Assembly (NCBI GenBank): GCA_963922705.1
Contig: CAWUJS010000001.1
Coordinates: 12,084-76,083 of the forward strand
Direction of reading: 5' to 3'
Length of the DNA stretch: 64,000 nucleotides
DNA from: TMED27 sp963922705
GTDB lineage: Bacteria > Pseudomonadota > Alphaproteobacteria > Micavibrionales > Micavibrionaceae
Made by a program: the position numbers and the translations under genes. Positions 1-7,423 of this stretch are shown here, piece by piece. Under the pieces are notes generated by a model, which was not told the origin of the DNA, searched no databases, and was given only the letters and a program-made list of their open reading frames with translations. How positions within the stretch are numbered: the stretch's first letter is position 1; the number at the start of each line of letters is the position of its first letter.

Positions 1-1774
1 TTTTGGTCTTTTCCGGCAAACCCGGAAACTTGATATAGGCCAGCCATGCACCGAAAATCCCAAGCAAGCCCATGACTAAGGGGAGCTTTTTGACCCATTT
101 CGGGACATGATGACCTGCCTCGACCGTGTCATTTTCAGGTTTCACGAAAAGCGATTCTTGCCAGAATGCCTCTTTAGCCCATATTGTCTCTTCTACGTGA
201 TGTGCATCATCATGCCCTTCCTCATCATGTTTTTCAACGTACTGATCTGTCACTTCTTCAACATGATGCCCTTTTGCATGATCATCATGATGCGCGGAAG
301 ATCCCACAAAGCTCTGATAAAAAACAAATCCAGCCAAAATAGCGCCTGTCGCAAGAACCATCAACGGCGCGAGCATGACCCCAGGGCTTTCATGCACATG
401 GCTCATAACTTTTTCAGATGCGCGGGGCTTGCCATGGAATGTCATGAAAATAAGGCGGAAAGAATAAAACGCCGTCATCAGCGCCGCAGCAATCCCCATC
501 CAATAGGCATAATGCCCCCAGGCAGATTGGTCCGCCCATGCTGCTTCCAAAACCATATCCTTGGAGTAAAAACCAGCAAATGGTGGAATACCAGCCAGCG
601 CCAGTGAACCGATCCACATCAGCACATATGTGACAGGGACAAGCTTGAAAATACCGCCCATTTTGCGCATATCCTGCTCATCCGAGAGTGCATGAATGAC
701 CGAACCTGCACCGAGGAAAAGCAGCGCCTTAAAGAAAGCATGCGTCATCAAATGAAACATCGCTGCGCCATACGCCGATACGCCAAGCGCAAAAAACATA
801 TAGCCAAGCTGGCTCATCGTGGAAAACGCAATGACCCGCTTGATATCAAATTGCGTCAAGCCAATCGTTGCGGCGACAAAGGCTGTTGTAGCGCCGACAA
901 TCGCTACAACCTGCAATGCATCCGGTGCAAATTCATATAAAGGGGACATACGCGCCACCAAAAACACCCCGGCGGTCACCATCGTTGCCGCGTGAATCAG
1001 CGCAGAAACAGGCGTTGGCCCTTCCATCGCATCGGGAAGCCAAGTATGCAGTCCAAGCTGCGCCGATTTCCCAATTGCACCAACAAATAACAGCAGACCA
1101 ATCAAGGTCATCGCATGCACATCATGACCAAGGAAATTATACACAAGCTCTGCTTTTTCCGGCACAGCAGCAAAGATTTCGTCAAACTGAATGGTGCCAA
1201 ACACAACAAAAATCGCCATAATCCCCAGCGCAAAGCCAAAATCACCAACACGGTTCACGATGAACGCCTTTTGCGCCGCTGCATTCGCCGAATGTTTATG
1301 GTTCCAAAACCCGATTAGCAAATAAGAGGCGAGGCCTACGCCCTCCCAGCCGAAGAAAAGCTGAAGGAGGTTATCTGCCGTCACAAGCATTAACATCGCA
1401 AAGGTAAAGAGCGATAGATAGGCCATGAACCGCCCACGCGCATTATCATGGCTCATATACCCGACTGAATAGACATGCACACAAGCCGAAACAATATTAA
1501 TCACACACATCATTACAACTGAAAGCGTGTCAATCCGCAAAGCCCAGCTAACATTGAAATCACCGGATACAACCCATGGCATGAGCGTTGTCGTATAAGC
1601 CTGCCCGCCAGAAGCTCCCAGGGCGACATCCATAAACAAACCGATAGAGGCAAAAGCAGCCACAATCACAGCAGAACATGTCACAAGCTGACACATACGT
1701 GCACCGATTTGCTTCCCAAACAACCCGGCAATTAGAAAAGCGCAAAGCGGTAAAAAGACAGCCAATAATTCCAT
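1..1774 (-). CDS. nuoL: NADH-quinone oxidoreductase subunit L (3' end outside window)
   Basis: Antiporter-like proton-pumping membrane subunit of complex I. Reading the minus strand from the ATG at 1774 (MELLAVFLPLCAFLIAGLFG) gives about 591 open codons that run off the window edge, so the C-terminal part is missing. Diagnostic NuoL segments are visible: VGYMSHD, FFGWEGVGLASYLLIGFW with the conserved Glu, and HTWLPDAMEGPTPVSALIHAATMV in the proton-channel core. A His/Asp/Glu-rich loop (HHDDHAKGHH type) lies near residues 510-545, a place where NuoL proteins vary. It starts 7 nt after the nuoK stop, so it is cotranscribed with nuoHIJK. nuoM and nuoN would be expected beyond the left edge. The family call is certain; only the end is unknown. 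Confidence 0.96.
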   Translation of the reverse strand, partial: MELLAVFLPLCAFLIAGLFGKQIGARMCQLVTCSAVIVAAFASIGLFMDVALGASGGQAYTTTLMPWVVSGDFNVSWALRIDTLSVVMMCVINIVSACVHVYSVGYMSHDNARGRFMAYLSLFTFAMLMLVTADNLLQLFFGWEGVGLASYLLIGFWNHKHSANAAAQKAFIVNRVGDFGFALGIMAIFVVFGTIQFDEIFAAVPEKAELVYNFLGHDVHAMTLIGLLLFVGAIGKSAQLGLHTWLPDAMEGPTPVSALIHAATMVTAGVFLVARMSPLYEFAPDALQVVAIVGATTAFVAATIGLTQFDIKRVIAFSTMSQLGYMFFALGVSAYGAAMFHLMTHAFFKALLFLGAGSVIHALSDEQDMRKMGGIFKLVPVTYVLMWIGSLALAGIPPFAGFYSKDMVLEAAWADQSAWGHYAYWMGIAAALMTAFYSFRLIFMTFHGKPRASEKVMSHVHESPGVMLAPLMVLATGAILAGFVFYQSFVGSSAHHDDHAKGHHVEEVTDQYVEKHDEEGHDDAHHVEETIWAKEAFWQESLFVKPENDTVEAGHHVPKWVKKLPLVMGLLGIFGAWLAYIKFPGLPEKTK

Positions 1775-1781
1775 TGATCCC

Positions 1782-2093
1782 CTACCCCTTTAAATCCGCG
1801 ATTTGTTCAACTTCGATTGTGCCTTTATTCCGGAAAAACACAACCAGGATTGCAAGACCAATTGCCGCTTCTGCTGCGGCTACGGTCAGGATAAACATCG
1901 TAAAGACCTGCCCAACCAAATCACCGAGATACGCAGAAAACGCCACAAAATTGATATTCACCGCGAGCAACATTAGCTCAACACACATGAGAATCACGAT
2001 AACATTCTTGCGGTTTAAAAACATGCCAAACACGCCAAGCGTAAAGAGAATACCCGCCAAAGTTAGATAATGCGCTATACCAATTTCCAGCAT
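1782..2093 (-). CDS. nuoK: NADH-quinone oxidoreductase subunit K
   Basis: Small proton-pumping membrane subunit of complex I, 103 residues, the usual family length, with three predicted membrane helices. The two membrane glutamates known from the E. coli protein (Glu36 and Glu72) correspond to Glu39 (in CVELMLL) and Glu75 (in AAAEAAIGL). Its ATG follows the nuoJ stop codon directly with no spacer, which implies translational coupling, and nuoL begins 7 nt downstream. No anomaly seen. Confidence 0.97.
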   Translation of the reverse strand: MLEIGIAHYLTLAGILFTLGVFGMFLNRKNVIVILMCVELMLLAVNINFVAFSAYLGDLVGQVFTMFILTVAAAEAAIGLAILVVFFRNKGTIEVEQIADLKG

Positions 2094-2702
2094 CTAAACC
2101 CCCGTTCCCGGTGTGATTTTCTGAAGTTCCAGCACATCCTCTGGTTGACGCGCATGCTGCTCTCCGACTTTTTGCCTTAAAACGCCGGGACGGCGACGGT
2201 GCGTTAAAACGATTGCGCCAACCATCGCGACAAATAAAATCAGCCCTGCGCCTTGAAAAGCCAGCACGTAATCTGTGTAAAGAACGCGCCCAAGCGCTTC
2301 TGAGTTCGTCACCCCTTCTGGTGTAGGAGACCCCAAATGCGCAATCTGCTCCGCATCCAAATCCCATGAACCGAATACAAAAACAAGCTCAAACAATAAA
2401 ACCGCGCCAATAATCAGCCCTATCGGCACGTATTGCATCGCGCCTTTGCGCAAATCGGCAAAGGAAATATCGAGCATCATCACAACGAATAAAAACAGGA
2501 CGGCAACCGCGCCCACATAAACGATCACCATGATCATACCAACGAATTCAGCGCCCAGCATAATGAACAAGCCTGCTGAATTAAAAAACGCCAGAATCAG
2601 GAATAAAACGGAATGAACGGGGTTCTTCGCAGTGATCACTAACACAGCAGAAAGCACCAGAATGCCTGCAAAAAGATAAAATGCTAATGCTGAAATGATC
2701 AT
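2094..2702 (-). CDS. nuoJ: NADH-quinone oxidoreductase subunit J
   Basis: Membrane subunit of complex I, 202 residues with five predicted helices. The hallmark helix (FVGMIMVIVYVGAVAVLFLFVVMML) holds the flexible pi-bulge region of NuoJ/ND6 that couples quinone chemistry to pumping. The C-terminal tail after the last helix (from about residue 170) is polar and variable, as in homologues. The gene lies between nuoI (103 bp gap) and nuoK (abutting) in the same operon. Identification is by motif and gene order. Confidence 0.96.
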   Translation of the reverse strand: MIISALAFYLFAGILVLSAVLVITAKNPVHSVLFLILAFFNSAGLFIMLGAEFVGMIMVIVYVGAVAVLFLFVVMMLDISFADLRKGAMQYVPIGLIIGAVLLFELVFVFGSWDLDAEQIAHLGSPTPEGVTNSEALGRVLYTDYVLAFQGAGLILFVAMVGAIVLTHRRRPGVLRQKVGEQHARQPEDVLELQKITPGTGV

Positions 2703-2805
2703 GAATTAAAGAGCTCTTTTTCTTTTCGTTCTAATCCTTTACCCACGGATTCGCAAGAGAGGAAATCGAAAAAAGGCGATGTTCTTATGGATTGTTTGAA
2801 AAGCA

Positions 2806-3288
2806 CTAACGGTATGGCGAGTCTGCTAATAAATTAGCAGCGATCTGCGCTTCCCATCGGTCGCCGTTGGCTAACAAGCGATCCTTATTGTAAAATAATT
2901 CTTCGCGTGTTTCGGTTGCAAATTCAAAATTCGGCCCTTCAACAATCGCATCCACGGGGCAGGCTTCTTCACACAGACCGCAATAAATGCATTTGGTCAT
3001 ATCAATATCATAGCGAGTCGTTCTGCGCGATCCATCTTCGCGCGGTTCGGCCTCAATCGTGATTGCCAGCGCAGGACAAATTGCTTCACACAACTTACAA
3101 GCGATACAGCGCTCCTCACCGTTAGGGTAGCGGCGCAGCGCATGTTCCCCGCGAAAGCGCGGCGATAAAGGCCCTTTCTCATAGGGGTAGTTAATCGTCA
3201 CACGCGGGACAAAAAACATATATTTGAGCGTTAAAAGAAACCCTTTAACAATCTCAACCAATAAAAATGAATTTAAAAATTTGTTCAT
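2806..3288 (-). CDS. nuoI: NADH-quinone oxidoreductase subunit I (8Fe ferredoxin type)
   Basis: Peripheral-arm subunit carrying clusters N6a and N6b, which pass electrons from NuoG toward NuoB and quinone. I start it at the ATG at 3288 (MNKFLNSFLL), giving 160 residues, the family norm. A longer in-frame TTG at 3306 would overlap the nuoH stop and adds only MIGILE. Two classical 4Fe-4S motifs are present: CIACKLCEAICP (Cys61, 64, 67, 71) and CIYCGLCEEACP (Cys100, 103, 106, 110). An amphipathic N-terminal helix (residues 4-28) anchors it to the membrane arm. It lies between nuoH and nuoJ. Confidence 0.97.
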   Translation of the reverse strand: MNKFLNSFLLVEIVKGFLLTLKYMFFVPRVTINYPYEKGPLSPRFRGEHALRRYPNGEERCIACKLCEAICPALAITIEAEPREDGSRRTTRYDIDMTKCIYCGLCEEACPVDAIVEGPNFEFATETREELFYNKDRLLANGDRWEAQIAANLLADSPYR

Positions 3289-3302
3289 TTCCAAAATTCC
3301 AA

Positions 3303-4313
3303 TCAAGGTAACGCATCAAACGTCATCAAAAGACCCGCAGTTAAAACAACCCAGAAGAGCGTGAGCGGCAAGAAAACTTTCCACCCCAAACGCATCAATT
3401 GATCATACCGGAAACGGGGCAAAGTTGCACGCGCCCATAAAAACACAAACATCACCAGCATGGTTTTCAGGGCAAACCATATGATCCCCGGTACAAATGA
3501 TAATGCCTCTATCCCAAATGGCGGCAACCATCCGCCAAGGAACAGAATATTCGTCATCGCCGACATTAAAATCATCGCCGAATATTCACCAAGGAAGAAC
3601 AGCGCAAAGGTCATCGCGGAATATTCGACCATAAACCCACCAGTAATCTCCGATTCGCCCTCCGGTAGATCAAAGGGCGCACGATTTGTTTCCGCCAGAA
3701 TAGAAATCAGGAACACAATAAACATCGGAAAGAGCAGGATTTGCATCCATAAAGGCCGTTCGGCCAAGACTATTTCCTGTAAATTAAGGCTGCCCGTACA
3801 GAGCAAAACACAAACGATAATCAACCCCATCGAGACTTCGTAAGAGACCATTTGCGATGCAGAACGAAGCCCTCCCAAGAAAGCGTAGCGCGAATTCGAT
3901 GCCCATCCCGCCATAATCACGCCGTAAACAGTCATGGAGGAGACCGCAAAAAGATAGAGAATGCCGACATTCACATTCGCAAGCACCCAATCTTTGTCGA
4001 ACGGAATCACCGCCCATGCAATTAATGACAAGGCAAAAAGCATCATCGGCGCTATCACAAAAACGGGGCCATTGGCCTGCGATGGGATGATTGTCTCTTT
4101 GGAAAAAAGCTTAATCCCGTCCGCGATAGGCTGAAGCAAACCAAAAGGCCCAACTGTCATCGGCCCCTGACGGCGCTGCATAGCGCCCATCACTTTACGC
4201 TCGGCATACGTGTAATAAGCAACCGCCATTAAAACACCAACCGTCACAACCAAAATCATGGCGACTTTAAAAATCGTCCAGTCAATTGCGAATATGCCTG
4301 TTAATTCGATCAC
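3303..4313 (-). CDS. nuoH: NADH-quinone oxidoreductase subunit H
   Basis: Membrane subunit forming the quinone chamber of complex I, 336 residues with about eight helices. The conserved charged loop EGESEITGGFMVEYS and the YTYAERKVMGAMQRRQGP stretch near residues 34-51 are typical of NuoH/ND1. The start codon is GTG at 4313. Its GTGA overlaps the TGA stop of the upstream MazG-like gene by 4 nt, so the foreign-looking upstream gene is translationally coupled to this core complex I gene. Confidence 0.97.
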   Translation of the reverse strand: MIELTGIFAIDWTIFKVAMILVVTVGVLMAVAYYTYAERKVMGAMQRRQGPMTVGPFGLLQPIADGIKLFSKETIIPSQANGPVFVIAPMMLFALSLIAWAVIPFDKDWVLANVNVGILYLFAVSSMTVYGVIMAGWASNSRYAFLGGLRSASQMVSYEVSMGLIIVCVLLCTGSLNLQEIVLAERPLWMQILLFPMFIVFLISILAETNRAPFDLPEGESEITGGFMVEYSAMTFALFFLGEYSAMILMSAMTNILFLGGWLPPFGIEALSFVPGIIWFALKTMLVMFVFLWARATLPRFRYDQLMRLGWKVFLPLTLFWVVLTAGLLMTFDALP

Positions 4314-4714
4314 GCCGCCTTATCCTTATTATTAATAAATTGCGCAATATCAGGTTTGAAATAATTCGGCCCCTTCAGGATTTTGCCATCTTCCTCACGC
4401 ACAATCGGCTTACCATCCGCGCCAAGCTTGCTCATATTCGAACGCTGAACTTCTTCAAATGCAGCCATCTTAACATCATGCAAACCAAAGGAAAGATAAG
4501 CCCCATCAAGCACATATTGAATATCAGTTAAAGCATCCAGCACCTCGACCAGATCGCCGGCATCAAGCGCCTCTTTCAGCTCCTCAACTTCTTCTGCTAA
4601 AAGATTGATCCGCAAGGCATTTGTTTTATCATCCGAAATATCAGGCGCATCTTTAACAGGAAGCCCATAGGTTTCATGAAAAATCCGCACTTGCTCTAAT
4701 GTTGTTTTCGTCAT
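4310..4714 (-). CDS. MazG/HisE-like nucleotide pyrophosphohydrolase in the nuo operon
   Basis: All-alpha NTP-pyrophosphohydrolase-like protein of 134 residues. The metal-binding pattern of the superfamily is visible: LLAEEVEELKEAL (EExxE type) followed about 20 residues later by EVLDALTDIQYV (ExxD type). Members hydrolyse (d)NTPs, or phosphoribosyl-ATP in the HisE branch, releasing pyrophosphate; the substrate here cannot be told. The gene overlaps the next gene, nuoH, by 4 nt and is itself overlapped 4 nt (ATGA) by the small gene before it. It is therefore embedded in the complex I operon, where such an enzyme is not expected. It is intact and not repeat-derived. A phage-type MazG-like enzyme is an alternative reading. 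Confidence 0.8.
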   Translation of the reverse strand: MTKTTLEQVRIFHETYGLPVKDAPDISDDKTNALRINLLAEEVEELKEALDAGDLVEVLDALTDIQYVLDGAYLSFGLHDVKMAAFEEVQRSNMSKLGADGKPIVREEDGKILKGPNYFKPDIAQFINNKDKAA

Positions 4715-4893
4715 TTTGCATCCCCTTTGTAATGAAAAAACAATGTCGTAGAAACTTCATCGATTTCCGTATGCAGCTTCTCAATGTCACCGCGCAATCC
4801 CTTCACAACAAATTCCATTTTTTCCAAACGTGCAGAGGCCTCTATGCATGTATCAATAACCTGCCCCAACTTTTTCTTATCTATTTTCGCCAT
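4711..4893 (-). CDS. Small protein of unknown function, copy 1 of a paralogous pair
   Basis: A 60-residue acidic, probably helical protein: MAKIDKKKLG... ending in TEIDEVSTTLFFHYKGDAK. The ATG at 4893 follows an AGGGA-type ribosome site; a GTG one codon earlier is also possible. Its stop overlaps the MazG-like start (ATGA). About 110 bp upstream lies a paralogue with the same plan: a K-rich start, IID/VIDTCIE, KVERAE/RLEKME, and TEIDE[IV]ST-LFFHYK at the end. Retention of the same core in two copies argues that both are real. No family is recognised; the heptad-like spacing suggests a short coiled coil that may dimerise. Confidence 0.65.
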   Translation of the reverse strand: MAKIDKKKLGQVIDTCIEASARLEKMEFVVKGLRGDIEKLHTEIDEVSTTLFFHYKGDAK

Positions 4894-4910
4894 CACTCAT
4901 TTCCCTTTTT

Positions 4911-4989
4911 GTCATTGCGAGGAAGGCCAAAGGCCTGACACGGCAATCCTTCCACATGTTCAGATTGCTTCGCTTCGCTCGCAATGACA
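4911..4989. repeat. Palindromic dispersed repeat, GTCATTGCGAG family
   Basis: An imperfect inverted repeat of 79 bp beginning GTCATTGCGAGG and ending CTCGCAATGAC, inserted between the two small paralogous genes of the nuo operon. A second member lies at 25636-25700. Transcribed, it would form a long hairpin. Confidence 0.75.
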
Positions 4990-5002
4990 ATATAATTTAT
5001 AT

Positions 5003-5170
5003 TCACTTCTCATTTCCCGGTTTATAATGAAAAAATAGCTGCGTAGAAATTTCATCGATCTCTGTGCGGATTTCATTGGAAACGCCTTTAAAGACAATCT
5101 CTGCACGCTCTACTTTCGCAGAAAGCTCTATACATTTATCAATGATTTCACCCAGTTCTTCTTTTTTCAC
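5003..5170 (-). CDS. Small protein of unknown function, copy 2 of a paralogous pair
   Basis: A 55-residue ORF with a GTG start at 5170 and a GGAAGG sequence upstream. It reads VKKEELGEIIDKCIELSAKV, then ERAEIVFKGV, and ends IDEISTQLFFHYKPGNEK. It is clearly related to the protein at 4711-4893 in length, charge pattern and the C-terminal EIDE[IV]S-[LT]FFHYK block, so the pair arose by tandem duplication and a repeat then landed between the copies. It lies 41 bp after nuoG, on the same strand. No known domain is recognised. The similarity to its neighbour is the main support. Confidence 0.6.
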   Translation of the reverse strand: MKKEELGEIIDKCIELSAKVERAEIVFKGVSNEIRTEIDEISTQLFFHYKPGNEK

Positions 5171-5211
5171 CTTTAAAAACCTTCCAACATTCTAATCATA
5201 CAATATTCCAA

Positions 5212-7287
5212 TTACTCCGCCGCCTCCAATACCGCTTCTTGCTGTGCACGAAACGCATCGGAACAAGCCCGCATCGTATCCGATGCCCGGCATATTGCAT
5301 TGGTCAGGTAATAATTACGAACAGGGTTTACAAATGCACCCGCAGCAACGCGCCCTTTTGTGCCGAACTCAGCCCAGGGATCTGGCCTAATTTCATCAAT
5401 TCTATCAAGGATTTTGAACTCTTTATTGATACGCTTTCTTAGCTCAATTTGCGTATCATAGGCCAAGGTTGTACCGAGAGCCTCGGACAGCGCACGTACA
5501 ATTTTCCAATCTTCCTTCGCATCACCCGGCGGGAAAGCAGCCCGGCGCGCTGTTTGTACACGCCCTTCGGTATTCACGTAAATTCCATCTTTTTCAGTAT
5601 AAGCTGCACCCGGTAAAATCACATCTGCGCGCGCCGCGCCGTGATCACCATGATGCCCCTGATAGATCACAAATGTTTCGTGACCAATATGCGCCCGCGC
5701 ATCAAATTCATTTGCGCCAAGGAGATAAAGCGCCTTGACAGATCCCTCGCGGGAAGCTTCAAGAATACCGGCAAAATCCTGCCCACCAACCTGCGGTACA
5801 AAGCCAGCATCCAGAGCGCCTACCCGGCTAGCCGCGCGGTGCAGAACGTTAAACCCGTTCCAGCCATCCTTGACCACGCCAAGCTCTTCGGCCAGTTGGC
5901 GTAACTCATAATGCACAGCCTCACCATCTTCGCGCTCAAAAACGCCGGAGCCGATAATCATCACAGGCTTTTCAGCCTTAATCTTGCCCTTATGTTCTTT
6001 CACAAGCTTACGCAAATCTTTTAAAGCCGTTCCTGCATGATAATAATTATAAGATAAATCAACCGCTTCACCGATCAGGGAAACTGGCACGCGGCGCTCA
6101 AAGACCGCTTTTCGGATGCGTGCATTAATAATACTGGCCTCAAAACGCGGGTTTGAGCCAATAATCAAAATAGCATCGGCTTCATCCAGCCCTGCAATCG
6201 AGGAATTAAAGATATACCCCGCCCGCACCGATGGATCAAAACGCGCACCATCCGTACGACAGTCAAGATTTGGCGAGCCAAGCCCTGTCAGCAAATCTTT
6301 CAAGGCGACAATCGATTCAACATCCGCCAAATCGCCAACGAGCCCGGCAATTTCTTCGCCCTTAAGCCCTTGTAAATTCCCGGCAATGGCTTGAAATGCT
6401 TCATCCCATGATGCTTCTTTGAGCTTTCCGTCACGGGTATCACGCACATAAGGGCGATCAAGGCGCGATTTCGTCAAACCGTCATAAGAAAAACGCGTCC
6501 GGTCGGAAATCCATTCTTCATTCACATCTTCATGCAAGCGCGGCATCACGCGCATCACCTCGCGCCCGCGCACATCCACGCGAATGTTCGAGCCAACCGC
6601 ATCCATCACATCAATTGTCTCTGTCTTGCGAAGCTCCCAAGGGCGGGCTTTAAACGCATAAGGCTTGCTTGTGAGCGCGCCGACAGGGCAAATATCGATT
6701 AAATTCCCGGAAAGCTCGGTTTTGACAAGCTCATCAATAAAAGTACCGATCTCGGCATCTTCCCCGCGGTTAAGCTGCCCTAAAACAGGTGTCCCCGCCA
6801 CTTCTTCGGCAAAACGAACACAGCGCGTACAGTTAATGCAGCGTGTCATCACTGTCTTGATCAAAGGCCCCAGCTCTTTATCCGTAACAGCGCGTTTATT
6901 CTCATGAAAGCGCGAACGGTCAAAGCCATAGCCCATTGCCTGATCCTGAAGATCGCACTCACCGCCCTGATCACAAATCGGACAATCCAGCGGGTGGTTA
7001 ATCAGCAGCATTTCCATAACACCCTTGCGTGCCTTTTGCACCATTTCAGAATCAGTTTTAACAACCATTCCCTCACCACACGCCATCGCACAAGAGGCAA
7101 CAGGCTTTGGCGGCCCGCCCTCAACCTCAACAAGGCACATACGGCAATTGGCCGGAACCGTGAGGCGTTCATGGTAGCAGAAATGCGGGACTTCGACGCC
7201 GAGCTGTTGCGCGGCTTGCAGAATACTGGTGCCGCGCTCGACCTCGATATCCTGATCATTAATGGAAAGTTTGACTGTATCGCTCAT
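5212..7287 (-). CDS. nuoG: NADH-quinone oxidoreductase subunit G
   Basis: Large iron-sulfur subunit of the complex I peripheral arm, 691 residues. The N-terminal ferredoxin domain has the 2Fe-2S cysteines Cys37, 48, 51 and 66. The His-Cys3 site of cluster N5 follows (His98, then Cys102, Cys105 and Cys111 in CPICDQGGEC), and then TRCINCTRC with a later CPVGALTS for another 4Fe-4S cluster. The rest is a molybdopterin-oxidoreductase-like domain without an obvious cofactor role. Start ATG at 7287. It is divergent from purL with 136 bp between them, and separated from nuoF by the opposite-strand purLQ pair, so it needs its own promoter in that gap. Confidence 0.97.
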   Translation of the reverse strand: MSDTVKLSINDQDIEVERGTSILQAAQQLGVEVPHFCYHERLTVPANCRMCLVEVEGGPPKPVASCAMACGEGMVVKTDSEMVQKARKGVMEMLLINHPLDCPICDQGGECDLQDQAMGYGFDRSRFHENKRAVTDKELGPLIKTVMTRCINCTRCVRFAEEVAGTPVLGQLNRGEDAEIGTFIDELVKTELSGNLIDICPVGALTSKPYAFKARPWELRKTETIDVMDAVGSNIRVDVRGREVMRVMPRLHEDVNEEWISDRTRFSYDGLTKSRLDRPYVRDTRDGKLKEASWDEAFQAIAGNLQGLKGEEIAGLVGDLADVESIVALKDLLTGLGSPNLDCRTDGARFDPSVRAGYIFNSSIAGLDEADAILIIGSNPRFEASIINARIRKAVFERRVPVSLIGEAVDLSYNYYHAGTALKDLRKLVKEHKGKIKAEKPVMIIGSGVFEREDGEAVHYELRQLAEELGVVKDGWNGFNVLHRAASRVGALDAGFVPQVGGQDFAGILEASREGSVKALYLLGANEFDARAHIGHETFVIYQGHHGDHGAARADVILPGAAYTEKDGIYVNTEGRVQTARRAAFPPGDAKEDWKIVRALSEALGTTLAYDTQIELRKRINKEFKILDRIDEIRPDPWAEFGTKGRVAAGAFVNPVRNYYLTNAICRASDTMRACSDAFRAQQEAVLEAAE

Positions 7288-7315
7288 AGAAGTAATCTTA
7301 GACTATATTTCGTAT

Positions 7316-7420
7316 TTTTATAAACCACAGTGAATATACTGTACACAGAGAAATCACAGCGTTTTACATGTTTTTTGAAAAAAACCGTTGTGATCACCGT
7401 GATCCTTGTGGTTAAAAATA
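7316..7420. repeat. Inverted-repeat element of the ACCACAG...TGTGGT type between nuoG and purL
   Basis: The left part reads ATAAACCACAGTGAATA and the right part CCTTGTGGTTAAAAATA, so the ends form an inverted repeat. Internal GTGATCACCGTGATCC repeats the theme. A related arrangement lies at 59583-59675. This gap must also hold the divergent promoters of nuoG and purL. Confidence 0.5.
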
Positions 7421-7423
7421 GGC

